Positions 18,896 through 28,756 of a stretch of DNA of 64,000 nt are shown here, one piece after another. The position numbers and the translations under genes are program-made. Position 1 is the first letter of the stretch, and each line of letters starts with the position of its first letter. The notes beneath the pieces are model-generated. The model did not search any database. It saw only the letters and a program-made list of their open reading frames with translations, and was not told the origin of the DNA. Source of the DNA: Alkalihalobacterium alkalinitrilicum (GTDB lineage: Bacteria; Bacillota; Bacilli; Bacillales; Bacillaceae_F); assembly GCF_002019605.1 (NCBI RefSeq), contig NZ_KV917368.1, positions 2,118,148-2,182,147 of the forward strand, read 5' to 3'.

Positions 18896-18931
18896 ATAAA
18901 GTTTAACCATTTGCTAAGAGTTAAACTTTAT
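18896..18931 (-). other. Second leader hairpin between attenuator and trpE
   Basis: Perfect 12-bp stem ATAAAGTTTAAC/GTTAAACTTTAT with a 12-base loop and no T-run. Its AGTTTAA/TTAAACT arms could also pair with the antiterminator segment, so it may take part in leader refolding. Confidence 0.5.
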
Positions 18932-18939
18932 AAAAGCAC

Positions 18940-18967
18940 AAAAACCCTTAAACTGACAGTTTAAGGG
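18940..18967 (-). terminator. trp attenuator terminator
   Basis: Minus-strand CCCTTAAACT, loop of three, AGTTTAAGGG, then TTTTTGTGCTTTTA. AGTTTAAG at 19040-19033 can pair with the 5' arm (18965-18958), giving a competing antiterminator. That segment sits in the 8-base gap among TRAP triplets, so TRAP binding would free the terminator, as in B. subtilis. Confidence 0.85.
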
Positions 18968-18988
18968 TATCATTAATAAACGTATTCC

Positions 18989-19052
18989 CTCTGCTCAGCT
19001 CTACTCAACTATTCATTCTCATCTCTGCTCTTCTTAAACTATACTAAACCTA
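18989..19052 (-). promoter_or_regulatory. TRAP binding site in the trp leader (11 triplets)
   Basis: Eleven (T/G)AG triplets on the minus strand: TAG 19052, 19046, 19041; GAG 19030, 19025, 19020; TAG 19011; GAG 19006, 19001, 18996, 18991 (5' base given). Most are spaced by 2-3 bases; gaps of 8 and 6 interrupt. The count, seven GAG and four TAG, suits an 11-subunit TRAP ring, and its gene mtrB is at 28757-28975. Confidence 0.88.
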
Positions 19053-19085
19053 CATGTAACTTTATTTAAATTAATTGTATTTCAT

Positions 19086-19109
19086 CTAATCTCATTCTCA
19101 TCTAATCTA
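19086..19109 (-). promoter_or_regulatory. Extra cluster of five TRAP-like triplets just after aroH
   Basis: TAG 19109, TAG 19104, GAG 19099, GAG 19093, TAG 19088 with 2, 2, 3, 2 base spacing, beginning 9 bases past the aroH stop and 33 bases before the main TRAP site. Regular spacing suggests a real accessory site. Confidence 0.55.
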
Positions 19110-19117
19110 CTTTAATT

Positions 19118-19501
19118 TTACCTTGAGTCATCTTTATTTGTCAATTGTAAATCAGGCCGAAGTGTAACAGCTTGCTCTAAATAAATATGCTCAACTTCAG
19201 CTTGAGGTACGTCTGTTTCTGCTGTTATCATGACACGGATACACATTGGTAAACTGTTTGGCACTGGAATTTCTAGGGCACACATGATCGGAACAAACTT
19301 CCAACCCTCGAACCGACGTAATGCTTTAGCTGGGAATGTGGCATTCAAATCGTGAGTTACGGTCACTATAATTTGAGCAACATCCTCTGGTTCAATATGA
19401 TTTTTAGTAATCAGAGCTTCCAATAATTTCTCTGTTGCATCCAAAATAACGTTTTCTTCATTAACTTCGACAGTTGTTGCGCCTCGAATTCCTCTAATCA
19501 T
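19118..19501 (-). CDS. aroH: Chorismate mutase, monofunctional AroH type
   Basis: 127 residues, the small trimeric AroH fold. It converts chorismate to prephenate, the step feeding tyrA. Begins MIRGIRGATTVEVNEENVI with the Arg7 active-site residue, has FPAKALRR with another catalytic arginine, and MCALEIPVPNSLPMCIRVM near the end. Third gene of the supraoperon, 3 bases after aroB. Confidence 0.96.
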   Translation of the reverse strand: MIRGIRGATTVEVNEENVILDATEKLLEALITKNHIEPEDVAQIIVTVTHDLNATFPAKALRRFEGWKFVPIMCALEIPVPNSLPMCIRVMITAETDVPQAEVEHIYLEQAVTLRPDLQLTNKDDSR

Positions 19502-19504
19502 TTT

Positions 19505-20596
19505 CTACTCCCCCTTTATTTCCTTTAAGAGCAGCTCTTTGATCGGCTCTTCATCAACACTTACAACCTCTACTCTCCCAAGTTCTTTCATTAGCACCAT
19601 TCGAATGATACCTTTATGGGCTTTTTTATCTTTTTTCATTGTATGTAAAAGTTGACTTACATCTAATTGACTCGGAATATCTGTTTTAAACCCTAATTTC
19701 GTTAGCCAGTTTTTGATTTCATCTACTGGCAACGGAATATTATAGTAGCGTTCACTCACCCTCATTGCAAAAATCATTCCAATGGCTACTGCTTCACCAT
19801 GAGTAATTTTTCCATAACCTAATCCTGTTTCAATCGCATGGCCCAACGTATGGCCGAAATTGAGTATGGCACGAATCCCAGTTTCCTTTTCGTCTTCACT
19901 AACGACAGCCGCCTTCACACGAATAGAACGTAAGAGAAGTTGTTCAGCTAAGCTTCCTTTTATGTTAGTGAAATCAACGATATTATCTTTGAACCATTGA
20001 AAAAGAGAGGCATCCCAAATTAACGAATGTTTAATCGCCTCGGCAAAACCTGATCTCCATTCATGCAACGGTAGACTTTGAAGTGCTTCTGGGTCATATA
20101 ATACAGCTTCAGGTTGATGAAAAGCCCCAATCATATTTTTACCCAGGGAATGATTGATTCCCACTTTTCCACCAACACTACTATCATGAGCTAGTAAAGT
20201 GGTCGGTATTTGAATAAATGGGATCCCACGCATATAGGTTGCAGCCACAAAACCCGCAAGATCTCCAATAACCCCACCGCCCAGTGCGATGATGAGAGAA
20301 TTACGGTCTAAACCTATTTCTAAGGCATATGTTTGTATCTCATAGTACTGTTGAAATGATTTCGACTGTTCACCAGCTGGTACTACATATTCATAAACTT
20401 CAGACAGCTGATCTACTACATGTTTTTTTACATCTTGTAAATATAACGGAGCCACATGGTCATCCGTTATAATCAAAACCGAAGATGATTTTTGCTGTAA
20501 TGAATTAGGCAGATATTCATTCCATTTGAAACGAATACCTTCACCAATCCATACAGAATATTGTTTAGAGGATGTATTAATGTGTAATTGTTCCAT
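19505..20596 (-). CDS. aroB: 3-dehydroquinate synthase
   Basis: 363 residues. It closes DAHP to 3-dehydroquinate with NAD and a divalent metal. NAD site GGGVIGDLAGFVAATYMRG near residue 107; PTTLLAHDSSVGGKVGIN follows; metal ligands in the FAEAIKHSLI glutamate and the NFGHTLGHAIE and GEAVAIGM histidine/glutamate segments. Its start abuts the stop of aroC. Confidence 0.97.
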   Translation of the reverse strand: MEQLHINTSSKQYSVWIGEGIRFKWNEYLPNSLQQKSSSVLIITDDHVAPLYLQDVKKHVVDQLSEVYEYVVPAGEQSKSFQQYYEIQTYALEIGLDRNSLIIALGGGVIGDLAGFVAATYMRGIPFIQIPTTLLAHDSSVGGKVGINHSLGKNMIGAFHQPEAVLYDPEALQSLPLHEWRSGFAEAIKHSLIWDASLFQWFKDNIVDFTNIKGSLAEQLLLRSIRVKAAVVSEDEKETGIRAILNFGHTLGHAIETGLGYGKITHGEAVAIGMIFAMRVSERYYNIPLPVDEIKNWLTKLGFKTDIPSQLDVSQLLHTMKKDKKAHKGIIRMVLMKELGRVEVVSVDEEPIKELLLKEIKGE

Positions 20597-21768
20597 TAAA
20601 ACAACCTCGCACGCTCTTCATGACGCTCAATATTTTCCTTAATTTCATCTACTCGATCACTACCGAACTTTTCAAGAAGTGCATTAGCGATTTCCCATGC
20701 CACAACAGCTTCAGCAACAACTGATGCAGCAGGAACGGCACAGCTATCAGAACGTTCTATACTTGCAGCAAAAGGCTCTTTCGTATCTATATCGACACTT
20801 TGAAGAGGTTTATATAGGGTCGGGATTGGCTTCATAACACCACGAACGACAATAGGCATTCCATTTGTCATTCCACCTTCTAATCCTCCAAGGTTATTTG
20901 TTTTCCTTGTATAACCATTATCTTCATCCCATAATATTTCATCATGAACTTGACTTCCTGGTTTGCGAGCTGCTTCAAAGCCAACTCCAATCTCTACACC
21001 TTTAAAAGCATTAATACTCATAATAGCTGCAGCTAAATTCCCATCAAGCTTACGATCATATTGAACATGGCTTCCAAGACCAATCGGAACTCCTTCAACG
21101 ACTACTTCAACAATTCCACCGATAGAATCTCCATCTTTTTTAGCATCATCAATTGCAGTCATCATTTTTTGCGTCGCTGCATCATCTAAGCACCGTACAG
21201 GAGATGCTTCAGAGCGTGCTTGTAGATCCGCCATCGATGTATAAGCCGTATTATCTGCTTTCACGCCACCAATTTCAAGGACGTGACCACCGACCTCGAT
21301 ACCAAACGTTTTAAGAATTTTTTTAGCTACGGCACCAGCTGCTACACGAACCGTTGTTTCACGAGCTGATGAGCGTTCTAATATATTTCTCATATCGCGA
21401 TGTCCATATTTAATAGCACCATTTAAATCAGCATGTCCTGGCCTTGGCCGTGTCACTTTCCGTTTCATCTCTTGCTCTTCTTCTTCAGTTAACGGATCAG
21501 CCCCCATGATTTTGGTCCAGTTTTTCCAATCATTATTTTCAACTACGAGTGTAATAGGGGCTCCCGTCGTTTTACCATGACGAACCCCACTCAATATATC
21601 AACGACATCTTTTTCAATTTGCATGCGACGGCCTCTTCCGTGTCCACCTTGTCTACGTGCTAAATCGACATTGATATCTTCACTTACTAAATCAAGGTGA
21701 GCGGGTACACCTTCTATTATCGTCGTTAATTGTGGTCCATGCGATTCTCCTGCTGTAAGGTATCTCAT
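20596..21768 (-). CDS. aroC: Chorismate synthase
   Basis: 390 residues. It makes chorismate from EPSP using reduced flavin. [13 protein letters not shown] at the N terminus holds the catalytic His; [30 protein letters not shown] near residue 105-135 holds the second His and flavin contacts. B. subtilis calls it aroF. I start it at ATG 21768, with GGAGGAGG a few bases upstream; a longer frame to 21813 lacks conservation. First gene of the aro-trp supraoperon. Confidence 0.97.
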   Translation of the reverse strand: MRYLTAGESHGPQLTTIIEGVPAHLDLVSEDINVDLARRQGGHGRGRRMQIEKDVVDILSGVRHGKTTGAPITLVVENNDWKNWTKIMGADPLTEEEEQEMKRKVTRPRPGHADLNGAIKYGHRDMRNILERSSARETTVRVAAGAVAKKILKTFGIEVGGHVLEIGGVKADNTAYTSMADLQARSEASPVRCLDDAATQKMMTAIDDAKKDGDSIGGIVEVVVEGVPIGLGSHVQYDRKLDGNLAAAIMSINAFKGVEIGVGFEAARKPGSQVHDEILWDEDNGYTRKTNNLGGLEGGMTNGMPIVVRGVMKPIPTLYKPLQSVDIDTKEPFAASIERSDSCAVPAASVVAEAVVAWEIANALLEKFGSDRVDEIKENIERHEERARLF

Positions 21769-21953
21769 TGTACTCCTCCTCCAACGTCTTCTCTCTTTAA
21801 CGCTTTTATGCACTAAATTATATCATAACTTTATTTTTTTGTCTTTTTAAATTTTTCTCTTTATTAATCAAATCTACGAGTAGAAAATATTAGATATTTC
21901 AGTTTATCAGAAAATTTTTAAAAAAGAAAGATGCATTCTTTTGACTATGCTAC

Positions 21954-22793
<840 letters not shown>

Positions 22794-22912
22794 CTACAAA
22801 AAGTTATGGCAATACATTTAATAATGGGACAACTAGAGGTACGTAACCTTTACCCTAAAAAAAGTAGCATGAATTAACTTAAATTTAAATAGATTATTAA
22901 TTATTGAAAAAA

Positions 22913-22937
22913 GAAGGCATCTAGATTAGACGCCTTC
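22913..22937 (-). terminator. Terminator of ndk
   Basis: 11-bp stem GAAGGCATCTA/TAGACGCCTTC (22913-22923 with 22927-22937) with one G-U pair in minus-strand RNA, then TTTTTTC. It lies 9 bases past the ndk stop. Confidence 0.9.
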
Positions 22938-22946
22938 CCCTCAGAA

Positions 22947-23390
22947 TTAAACCCATTTACTAATTGTTTTGTCGTAATTGTTCAATTCTTCTTCTTTGAA
23001 GAAAATACCAATCTCACGTACCGCACTCTCAGGTGAGTCAGAACCGTGAATAACATTCATTGCTACTTGTGTTGCAAAATCACCACGGATCGTTCCTGGT
23101 GCAGCATCTGCCGGGTTTGTAGCACCCATCATTGTACGAGCTGTAGAGATTACTTTTTCACCTTCCCAAACCATTGCAAAAACAGGTCCAGAAGTAATGA
23201 AGTCTACTAATTCACCAAAAAAAGGACGCTCTTTGTGCTCAGCGTAATGTGTTTCAGCAAGGTCCTTTGAAACCGTCATCAATTTTGCGCCTACTAAATT
23301 AAAACCTTTTTTTTCAAAACGAGAAACAATTTCTCCCACAAGGTTACGTTGAACTCCGTCTGGTTTAACCATTAAAAATGTTCTTTCCAT
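22947..23390 (-). CDS. ndk: Nucleoside diphosphate kinase
   Basis: 147 residues. It balances NTP pools by ping-pong phosphoryl transfer. The catalytic His is in [12 protein letters not shown] near residue 115; [15 protein letters not shown] at the start and [17 protein letters not shown] are family signatures. Separated from hepT by a repeat and terminator, so it is its own unit with its own terminator. Confidence 0.96.
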   Translation of the reverse strand: MERTFLMVKPDGVQRNLVGEIVSRFEKKGFNLVGAKLMTVSKDLAETHYAEHKERPFFGELVDFITSGPVFAMVWEGEKVISTARTMMGATNPADAAPGTIRGDFATQVAMNVIHGSDSPESAVREIGIFFKEEELNNYDKTISKWV

Positions 23391-23467
23391 TATAAAACCC
23401 TACCTCTCATTTTTCATGTTATGTAAAAGCCTTTTCGATTATATCAAATATTGGCGAATTATACAAT

Positions 23468-23661
23468 AAAGTGAAACTTCATTCAGTAGGGGTTTTCTTC
23501 AGCACCCACTGAATGTTAGTTGAGACCCTCACGAGGTGGGTCATACAGACGTTGTCACAGGACGTGACGTTATGAGTTTGTGTTCATTTAAGCATTTACT
23601 TAGTCTTTATTATTGCCTCAAGCTTTGAAATGGGAGGCTTAGCACCAGTTAAACGGGATAA
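23468..23661 (+). repeat. Dispersed intergenic repeat, family 1, copy B (full length)
   Basis: On the plus strand AAAGTGAAACTTCATTCAGT, GAGACCCTCACGAGGTGGGTC, GACGTTGTCACAGGACGTGA, TTGTGTTC, CCTCAAGCTTTGAAATGGGA, CGGGATAA. These blocks match copy A (2846-3058, minus) in order. It fills the gap between the hepT terminator and ndk. Confidence 0.8.
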
Positions 23662-23671
23662 TTAAAAAAAC

Positions 23672-23707
23672 GGGCCAGAAACCTTTATCAGATAAAGCGC
23701 TGGCGCC
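23672..23707 (-). terminator. Terminator of the hep/menaquinone operon
   Basis: Minus strand GGCGCCAG..CTTTATC, loop, GATAAAG..CTGGCCC with a small internal loop, then TTTTTTT. It lies 6 bases beyond the hepT stop. Confidence 0.85.
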
Positions 23708-23712
23708 ATTTA

Positions 23713-24693
23713 TTAAAACTTTCGTCTTCCTATATATTTCGCTATTTCATACAAATAATTTTTCGCATCGATGTTAGGGAGGTCCTCTAAACACTTAAGT
23801 GCTTTTTCCAAATATATATCACTAATTTGGAGAGAGTATTCAATTCCTCCTGATACTTTGATAGCCTCTAAAACTTTCTTCATATCAAGTTTATCAATAT
23901 ATGGATCATCAAGAGTTTCCATAATTAAATTCTTAATTTCTTTATTATTTTCCATTGCATATAAAGCTGGCAACGTTACATTTCCCTGTAGCAAATCATC
24001 TCCTGCTGGTTTCCCTAACTGTTTTTCTGTTCCTATGAAATCAAGAACATCATCGGTGATTTGAAAGCTCATACCAACATAGTATCCAAAATAATAGAGC
24101 TTTTTTTGGATCGTTTCAGGGGCATTAGATGCAATTGCTCCTAGTTCACAACTAACAGCTATTAGTAATGCAGTCTTTCGTTTGATACGCCGTAAATAAT
24201 TTTTAAAATTTTGATTCCAATTATATTGATCTCGTATTTGTTCTACTTCACCAATACACATTTCCATCATGGCGCGGGCAAGTGTTTGGTGGATTTTAGG
24301 AATTTCGTAAAAAGTTGAAACTTCTTGTGCTTTTGCAAATATATAGTCGCCAGTATACATCGCCACACGATTATCCCACTGAGCTTTAACGGTTTTCTTC
24401 CCTCTACGAGTTTTAGCGTCGTCAATGACATCATCATGTACTAATGACGCCATATGAATAAGTTCGAGTGGAACCGCAATGTTTTTTAATGAATGAATAT
24501 CGTAATCACCAAATTTTCCTGCTAATAATACAAAAACAGGGCGAATTCTTTTTCCGCCAGCTTTTAGAAGTTGAGTGGAAGCTTCGCTCAAAATAATGTG
24601 TTCAGCACGGACCGTTTCCTCTAATTCTTTTTCGATGATGTTAATATCTTTCTGTAATTTATAATAAATGTCTGCTAATTTCATTTCTTCCAC
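23713..24693 (-). CDS. hepT: Heptaprenyl diphosphate synthase component II
   Basis: 326 residues, trans-prenyltransferase. Two aspartate-rich motifs, LVHDDVIDDAKTRRG (near residue 88) and QITDDVLDF (near 215), bind magnesium and the allylic substrate. With HepS it makes the C35 side chain of menaquinone. Last gene of the operon, 6 bases after mqnA. Confidence 0.95.
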   Translation of the reverse strand: MEEMKLADIYYKLQKDINIIEKELEETVRAEHIILSEASTQLLKAGGKRIRPVFVLLAGKFGDYDIHSLKNIAVPLELIHMASLVHDDVIDDAKTRRGKKTVKAQWDNRVAMYTGDYIFAKAQEVSTFYEIPKIHQTLARAMMEMCIGEVEQIRDQYNWNQNFKNYLRRIKRKTALLIAVSCELGAIASNAPETIQKKLYYFGYYVGMSFQITDDVLDFIGTEKQLGKPAGDDLLQGNVTLPALYAMENNKEIKNLIMETLDDPYIDKLDMKKVLEAIKVSGGIEYSLQISDIYLEKALKCLEDLPNIDAKNYLYEIAKYIGRRKF

Positions 24694-24699
24694 CCTAAA

Positions 24700-25557
24700 C
24701 TACATGGAATGACAATGGTCATAAGCACTCCATAATGAAATTGATTGTACTTTTCTCTTCAAATAACCTAATTCATAAGCTAATTGATAATAAAAATTTA
24801 ACCCTTTTAACATTTGCTCATCTAAGTCATAAGATAAACCTTGGAAGTATTGTTCCCAGAAAGCTTGAGTTCCACCAATGTCGCTTTTGATACTAGTAAT
24901 CATTGGTTGGAAACGATCTTCAAAACTTTTCGTTTTACTATTAATAAATTGTTGATATAACATACTTAACTTTTCAGATTCAGACTCCAGAACCTCATTT
25001 CTTACAGCGAACACGGCGTAAGTCATTGGTAAGCCTGTATGTTCATACCAAAGCTGCCCGATATCATACATATAGATCTGATTTGACTTATTCCACACTG
25101 TCCTAATTGCATCATCACCGATAAGTAGACATGCATCATGATTTATTAGCATCTCTTCAAAATTGGGTTTCATTACTTCATATTGCACATCAAACTCATA
25201 AAACTTTCCCAAAATAATTTTTAACAAATGGACCGTTGTCGCTGAGCTAGAAGTTAATGCTATTGACTTTTCGTTCAGCTCTTCAATTGGCTTTTTTGAA
25301 AATAAAAAGAGTGAACCGACTTGAGAGTAAGCAGATACCGAAAGATTAGGTAACAGTGTATAGCGATCAAAATTTTCTCCATATGCAAACGAAGAAATTC
25401 CACCTACATCTACTGCTCCATTCGCCATTCCACGATTCAACTCAGCAGGAATTTGCGGAACGAAACGACAATCTAGTTCATTTAATTTTTTTCGATCTAG
25501 ATAATAAAAGGTAGGTAAAATATTCGTATAGGCAATTTCCCCAATAATAATCGTCAC
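24700..25557 (-). CDS. mqnA: Chorismate dehydratase of the futalosine pathway
   Basis: 285 residues, periplasmic-binding-protein fold without a signal peptide, as in MqnA. It converts chorismate to 3-enolpyruvyl-benzoate, the first committed step of futalosine-type menaquinone synthesis. Visible: GEIAYTNILP at the start, FVPQIPAELNRGMANGAVDVGGISS (split here by convention near residue 35-60), SSSATTVHLLKIIL, ACLLIGDDAI. Start is GTG 25557 with GGGGGGA upstream, sharing GTGA with the ubiX stop. Next to quinone genes, which supports the call. Confidence 0.85.
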   Translation of the reverse strand: MTIIIGEIAYTNILPTFYYLDRKKLNELDCRFVPQIPAELNRGMANGAVDVGGISSFAYGENFDRYTLLPNLSVSAYSQVGSLFLFSKKPIEELNEKSIALTSSSATTVHLLKIILGKFYEFDVQYEVMKPNFEEMLINHDACLLIGDDAIRTVWNKSNQIYMYDIGQLWYEHTGLPMTYAVFAVRNEVLESESEKLSMLYQQFINSKTKSFEDRFQPMITSIKSDIGGTQAFWEQYFQGLSYDLDEQMLKGLNFYYQLAYELGYLKRKVQSISLWSAYDHCHSM

Positions 25558-26159
25558 TTTTGTTCCCCCCAACGGGTAAAGAGTTCATGCTCCACACCTA
25601 AATTATCTAGTGCCTTACCGACGACAAAATTAATTAAATCATCCATCGACTTGGGCAAATGATAAAAACCTGGCATAGCGGGCAATATTTTGCCACCGAC
25701 TTTCGATATTTTCAACATATTTTCCAGATGAATTTGATTTAATGGTGTTTCCCTTGGAACAATAATTAAAGGTCGTCCTTCTTTCAGCATAACGTCTGCC
25801 GTTCTTTCCAACAAATTACGGGAAGAACCGTGAGCAATCCCTGACATCGTACCCATTGAACACGGAATAACAATCATTCCGTCATTTTGGTAAGAACCAC
25901 TTGCTATTGGTGCTGTATAGTCTTGAAGTGTATGATAAGAAAATTGTTCATCATTTTCTTGAAACAAATGCTCAATGACTTCATTCCTATTTGATGTATC
26001 TAGTTCTAATTCTTCTCGAAAGACTTGCCACCCTGCATCTGTCACAACTAAATGAACTTTATAGTTTTGTCTAATTAATTCATTGACGAGACGTATACCA
26101 TAGATCGCCCCACTTGCCCCAGTTATACCCACAGTAAAAATTCCACGATATTCTCTCAT
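25554..26159 (-). CDS. ubiX: UbiX-type flavin prenyltransferase
   Basis: 201 residues. It prenylates FMN to the cofactor needed by UbiD-type decarboxylases. Motifs: VGITGASGAIYG near residue 10, VIPCSMGTMSGIAHGSS near 98, VPRETPLNQIHLENM near 134. In this operon it probably serves the UbiD-like (MqnL) decarboxylation step of the futalosine route; no UbiD-like gene is in the window. Start overlaps the ubiA stop by 4 bases. Confidence 0.88.
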   Translation of the reverse strand: MREYRGIFTVGITGASGAIYGIRLVNELIRQNYKVHLVVTDAGWQVFREELELDTSNRNEVIEHLFQENDEQFSYHTLQDYTAPIASGSYQNDGMIVIPCSMGTMSGIAHGSSRNLLERTADVMLKEGRPLIIVPRETPLNQIHLENMLKISKVGGKILPAMPGFYHLPKSMDDLINFVVGKALDNLGVEHELFTRWGEQK

Positions 26160-27019
26160 AGTAGTAGGTCTCCTATAGTAAATACTAACATCACCATACT
26201 AATTATTCCATTCATTGGGAAAAATGCTACACCCACTCTTGAAAGATCGTTCTCTGAAATAATAGAATGCTCATATACCATTATTACACCTGCAATAACA
26301 ACACCTAAGAGATATATCCAACTTAAAGGACTGACAAAAAACATCGCTAACATGGAGATAAAGCTTAATAAATGTAACCCTTTTGCGATTTGGAGCGCTT
26401 TTTTTATACCAAAGTAACTAGGAATGGAATATAAACCAACTTTCTTGTCATAGTCTGCATCTTGCGTAGCGTAGATGACATCAAAGCCTGCGATCCAAAA
26501 TACGACGGCTAAAAATAAAAATGCAGCTACCCAAGGTAACGTTCCCGTTGTTCCTACCCAACCACCAAGCGGTGCAATACCGATCGTAATCCCTAATACA
26601 ATATGACAAGCCCAAGTAAAACGTTTCGTATAGGAATAGATAAATAAGAAAAATACGGCAATAGGTAATAAATATACCGCAAGTAAATTTAATTGATAAG
26701 ATGAATAAATTAAAAGTGCAAAAGAAAAAATAGTAAACGCAATTACTTCTATTTTTGAAACAAGATTTGCAGGTATAGCCCGATCGGCAGTTCTAGGATT
26801 ATGCTTATCAATTTTTTGATCAATAAGGCGATTTAATGCCATAGCTGCACTTCTCGCCCCAACCATAGCTAATGTAATCCATATCCACTGATGAATGGTC
26901 GGCCATGAGCCATTCACCATAATACTTCCCACAACCGCTCCTAAAAACGCGAATGGTAAAGCAAATACAGTATGTTCAAATTTAATCATTTCCATGATGA
27001 TTTTTATTTTTCTAATCAC
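26156..27019 (-). CDS. ubiA: UbiA-family polyprenyltransferase (MqnP-type)
   Basis: 287 residues with about eight membrane helices. Two aspartate motifs, NRLIDQKIDKHNPRT near residue 63 and YATQDADYDKK near 180, bind the polyprenyl diphosphate. It probably joins the heptaprenyl chain to a naphthoate precursor, the role of MqnP in futalosine-type synthesis, given its neighbours mqnA, ubiX, hepS and hepT (inference). A true MenA would normally be elsewhere. Confidence 0.88.
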   Translation of the reverse strand: MIRKIKIIMEMIKFEHTVFALPFAFLGAVVGSIMVNGSWPTIHQWIWITLAMVGARSAAMALNRLIDQKIDKHNPRTADRAIPANLVSKIEVIAFTIFSFALLIYSSYQLNLLAVYLLPIAVFFLFIYSYTKRFTWACHIVLGITIGIAPLGGWVGTTGTLPWVAAFLFLAVVFWIAGFDVIYATQDADYDKKVGLYSIPSYFGIKKALQIAKGLHLLSFISMLAMFFVSPLSWIYLLGVVIAGVIMVYEHSIISENDLSRVGVAFFPMNGIISMVMLVFTIGDLLL

Positions 27020-27054
27020 TTTATGTTCCTCAATTCTACTTCTCTCTTTGAAGA

Positions 27055-27759
27055 TTACGATTTTGTTCCTAAATGCATGGCACAGACACCGCCAGAATAG
27101 GATCTAACTTGTACATCTTTAAAACCTGCTTCACGGAACATGTTTGCCAGCTCCGTTTTCCCAGGAAAATTTAAGGTTGACTCTTGTAACCATGAGTATT
27201 CTTCATAACTTTTTGCAAATAACTTTCCAAATAAAGGCATAATAAATTTAAAGTAAAAAAGATAGAGTTGCTTAAAACCGATTAATGTTGGTTGAGATGT
27301 CTCTAGACAAACGACTTTCCCCCCTGGCTTTAAAACTCGATTCATTTCTTTTAATACAGTCATATAATCCGGTACATTGCGTAATCCAAATCCAATCGTA
27401 ACATAATCAAACTGATTATCTTTAAATGGTAGTTCCATTGCATTCCCATGCAATAATTCAACTTGTGAGAGTTTTGCTTCTTTCACCTTTTTCTCACCAA
27501 TTGTTAACATATTTTTACTGAAATCTAGACCATATACTTTACCTGACGGACCAACTGCTTCTGCTAATGCAATTGTCCAATCAGCTGTCCCACAACAAAC
27601 ATCAAGTGCTTGACTTCCAACTTTTACTTGCATTCTTTTCATTGTGTCTTTGCGCCATGCTTTATGTCGTTGAAAGCTAATAACTGAATTCATCATATCG
27701 TATTTCTTATATATTGACTCAAAAACTTGGTGGACGCGTTGTTCTTTTGTTGGTGTCAT
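27055..27759 (-). CDS. menG: Demethylmenaquinone methyltransferase
   Basis: 234 residues, class I SAM methyltransferase of the UbiE/MenG family. [14 protein letters not shown] near residue 50 is the SAM motif; [19 protein letters not shown] and GFGLRNVPD are family signatures. It makes the last step of menaquinone synthesis. Second gene of the operon, 3 bases after hepS. Confidence 0.95.
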   Translation of the reverse strand: MTPTKEQRVHQVFESIYKKYDMMNSVISFQRHKAWRKDTMKRMQVKVGSQALDVCCGTADWTIALAEAVGPSGKVYGLDFSKNMLTIGEKKVKEAKLSQVELLHGNAMELPFKDNQFDYVTIGFGLRNVPDYMTVLKEMNRVLKPGGKVVCLETSQPTLIGFKQLYLFYFKFIMPLFGKLFAKSYEEYSWLQESTLNFPGKTELANMFREAGFKDVQVRSYSGGVCAMHLGTKS

Positions 27760-27762
27760 TAT

Positions 27763-28569
27763 TTACCCTTCTTCCGCAACTTTTTCACTGAATTTTATAG
27801 GTGCAAAAAGTTGTTCCATTTGTTTCTGTATAAACTCTTTCTGAAAAAGCGGTTCTTCTAAAAGCTTTTCAATCCTACCTTTTGCTTCACTAACCTTATC
27901 ATTCAAGATTAATAACATTTCTTCATTATTCAACGTTTGGTCTTGAAAACGATGGAGCTGATCGTTAGCTAGCGCTCGTAAAATCGGCAATTTCCTTCCC
28001 TCAGACCATTGTGCTCGTTCTACGAGCAGTCTTTTCAAAAAGAAATATTCTTTAATGATTTGTTTCCAACGAGGCAACTGATAGTGCTCTGCTAAATTTT
28101 GAAGTAAGCCTGATTCAATCGAGCTAATATACTGTTTTGCTTCTTCGAAAGTTAAGCTATCATTCTCATATATATTCATCTTATTTTCATTAATTTGTTG
28201 GATAGAAATACTGTACAAACGTATCATTGAGATTTGACTAGCTTCTGCTAGTATTGAATAATACAAGCTACTATAGTAATCCCCAGCTAGAACTGTCAGT
28301 TGGCGATTTCTTTTCACATAGTCTGAATTTATTTGATTGAGGGAGACTTTTTCATGTGTATTTAATGCGGCATCGACTAAACTCGAAGATAATGCATGCA
28401 CTTTGATGTCCTGTGCTGATAATCGCTCAGATAACATAGCATAGATAAATCGTAGCTTGTCCTCATCGATTATTGGTTTTTGTACATATTTTTGTAAAAA
28501 TGTGTGTTTAGTGATCGAAAAAAATTTCTTCGTACATTCGTTCACTTTTTCATTTAATTCATTCATCAT
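27763..28569 (-). CDS. hepS: Heptaprenyl diphosphate synthase component I
   Basis: 268 residues, mostly helical, without catalytic aspartate motifs, as expected for the regulatory subunit that sets chain length together with HepT. Identity rests on helical composition, length and its place before menG and hepT, which matches B. subtilis hepS-menG-hepT. First gene of the quinone operon. Confidence 0.85.
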   Translation of the reverse strand: MMNELNEKVNECTKKFFSITKHTFLQKYVQKPIIDEDKLRFIYAMLSERLSAQDIKVHALSSSLVDAALNTHEKVSLNQINSDYVKRNRQLTVLAGDYYSSLYYSILAEASQISMIRLYSISIQQINENKMNIYENDSLTFEEAKQYISSIESGLLQNLAEHYQLPRWKQIIKEYFFLKRLLVERAQWSEGRKLPILRALANDQLHRFQDQTLNNEEMLLILNDKVSEAKGRIEKLLEEPLFQKEFIQKQMEQLFAPIKFSEKVAEEG

Positions 28570-28631
28570 TATAGTCCCCCGTTAATCTTTTGTTGCTCTA
28601 TATTTTTATGTATTCATTAACGTCGAACTAT

Positions 28632-28657
28632 ATTATATCATAATTGTAAAACGTCAA
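28632..28657 (-). promoter_or_regulatory. Probable promoter of the hepS operon
   Basis: Minus strand TGATATAAT (extended -10, 28640-28632). TTGACG (28657-28652) lies upstream at a short 14-base spacing, so the extended -10 probably carries the promoter. It follows the mtrB terminator and lies 63 bases before hepS. Confidence 0.45.
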
Positions 28658-28728
28658 TAAACACGTTTACAAAAAGTCACTATCATTTCATTTTGGAAAT
28701 TTTACCTTTTTTTATGAAATACTAAAAG

Positions 28729-28749
28729 AAAGCAGGGGAATCCTGCTTT
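28729..28749. terminator. Terminator after mtrB
   Basis: Stem AAAGCAGG/CCTGCTTT (28729-28736 with 28742-28749). The T-run on the minus strand is short (CTTTT) and the one on the plus strand is longer, so it may also stop antisense reading into mtrB. Confidence 0.7.
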
Positions 28750-28756
28750 TTTTTTT

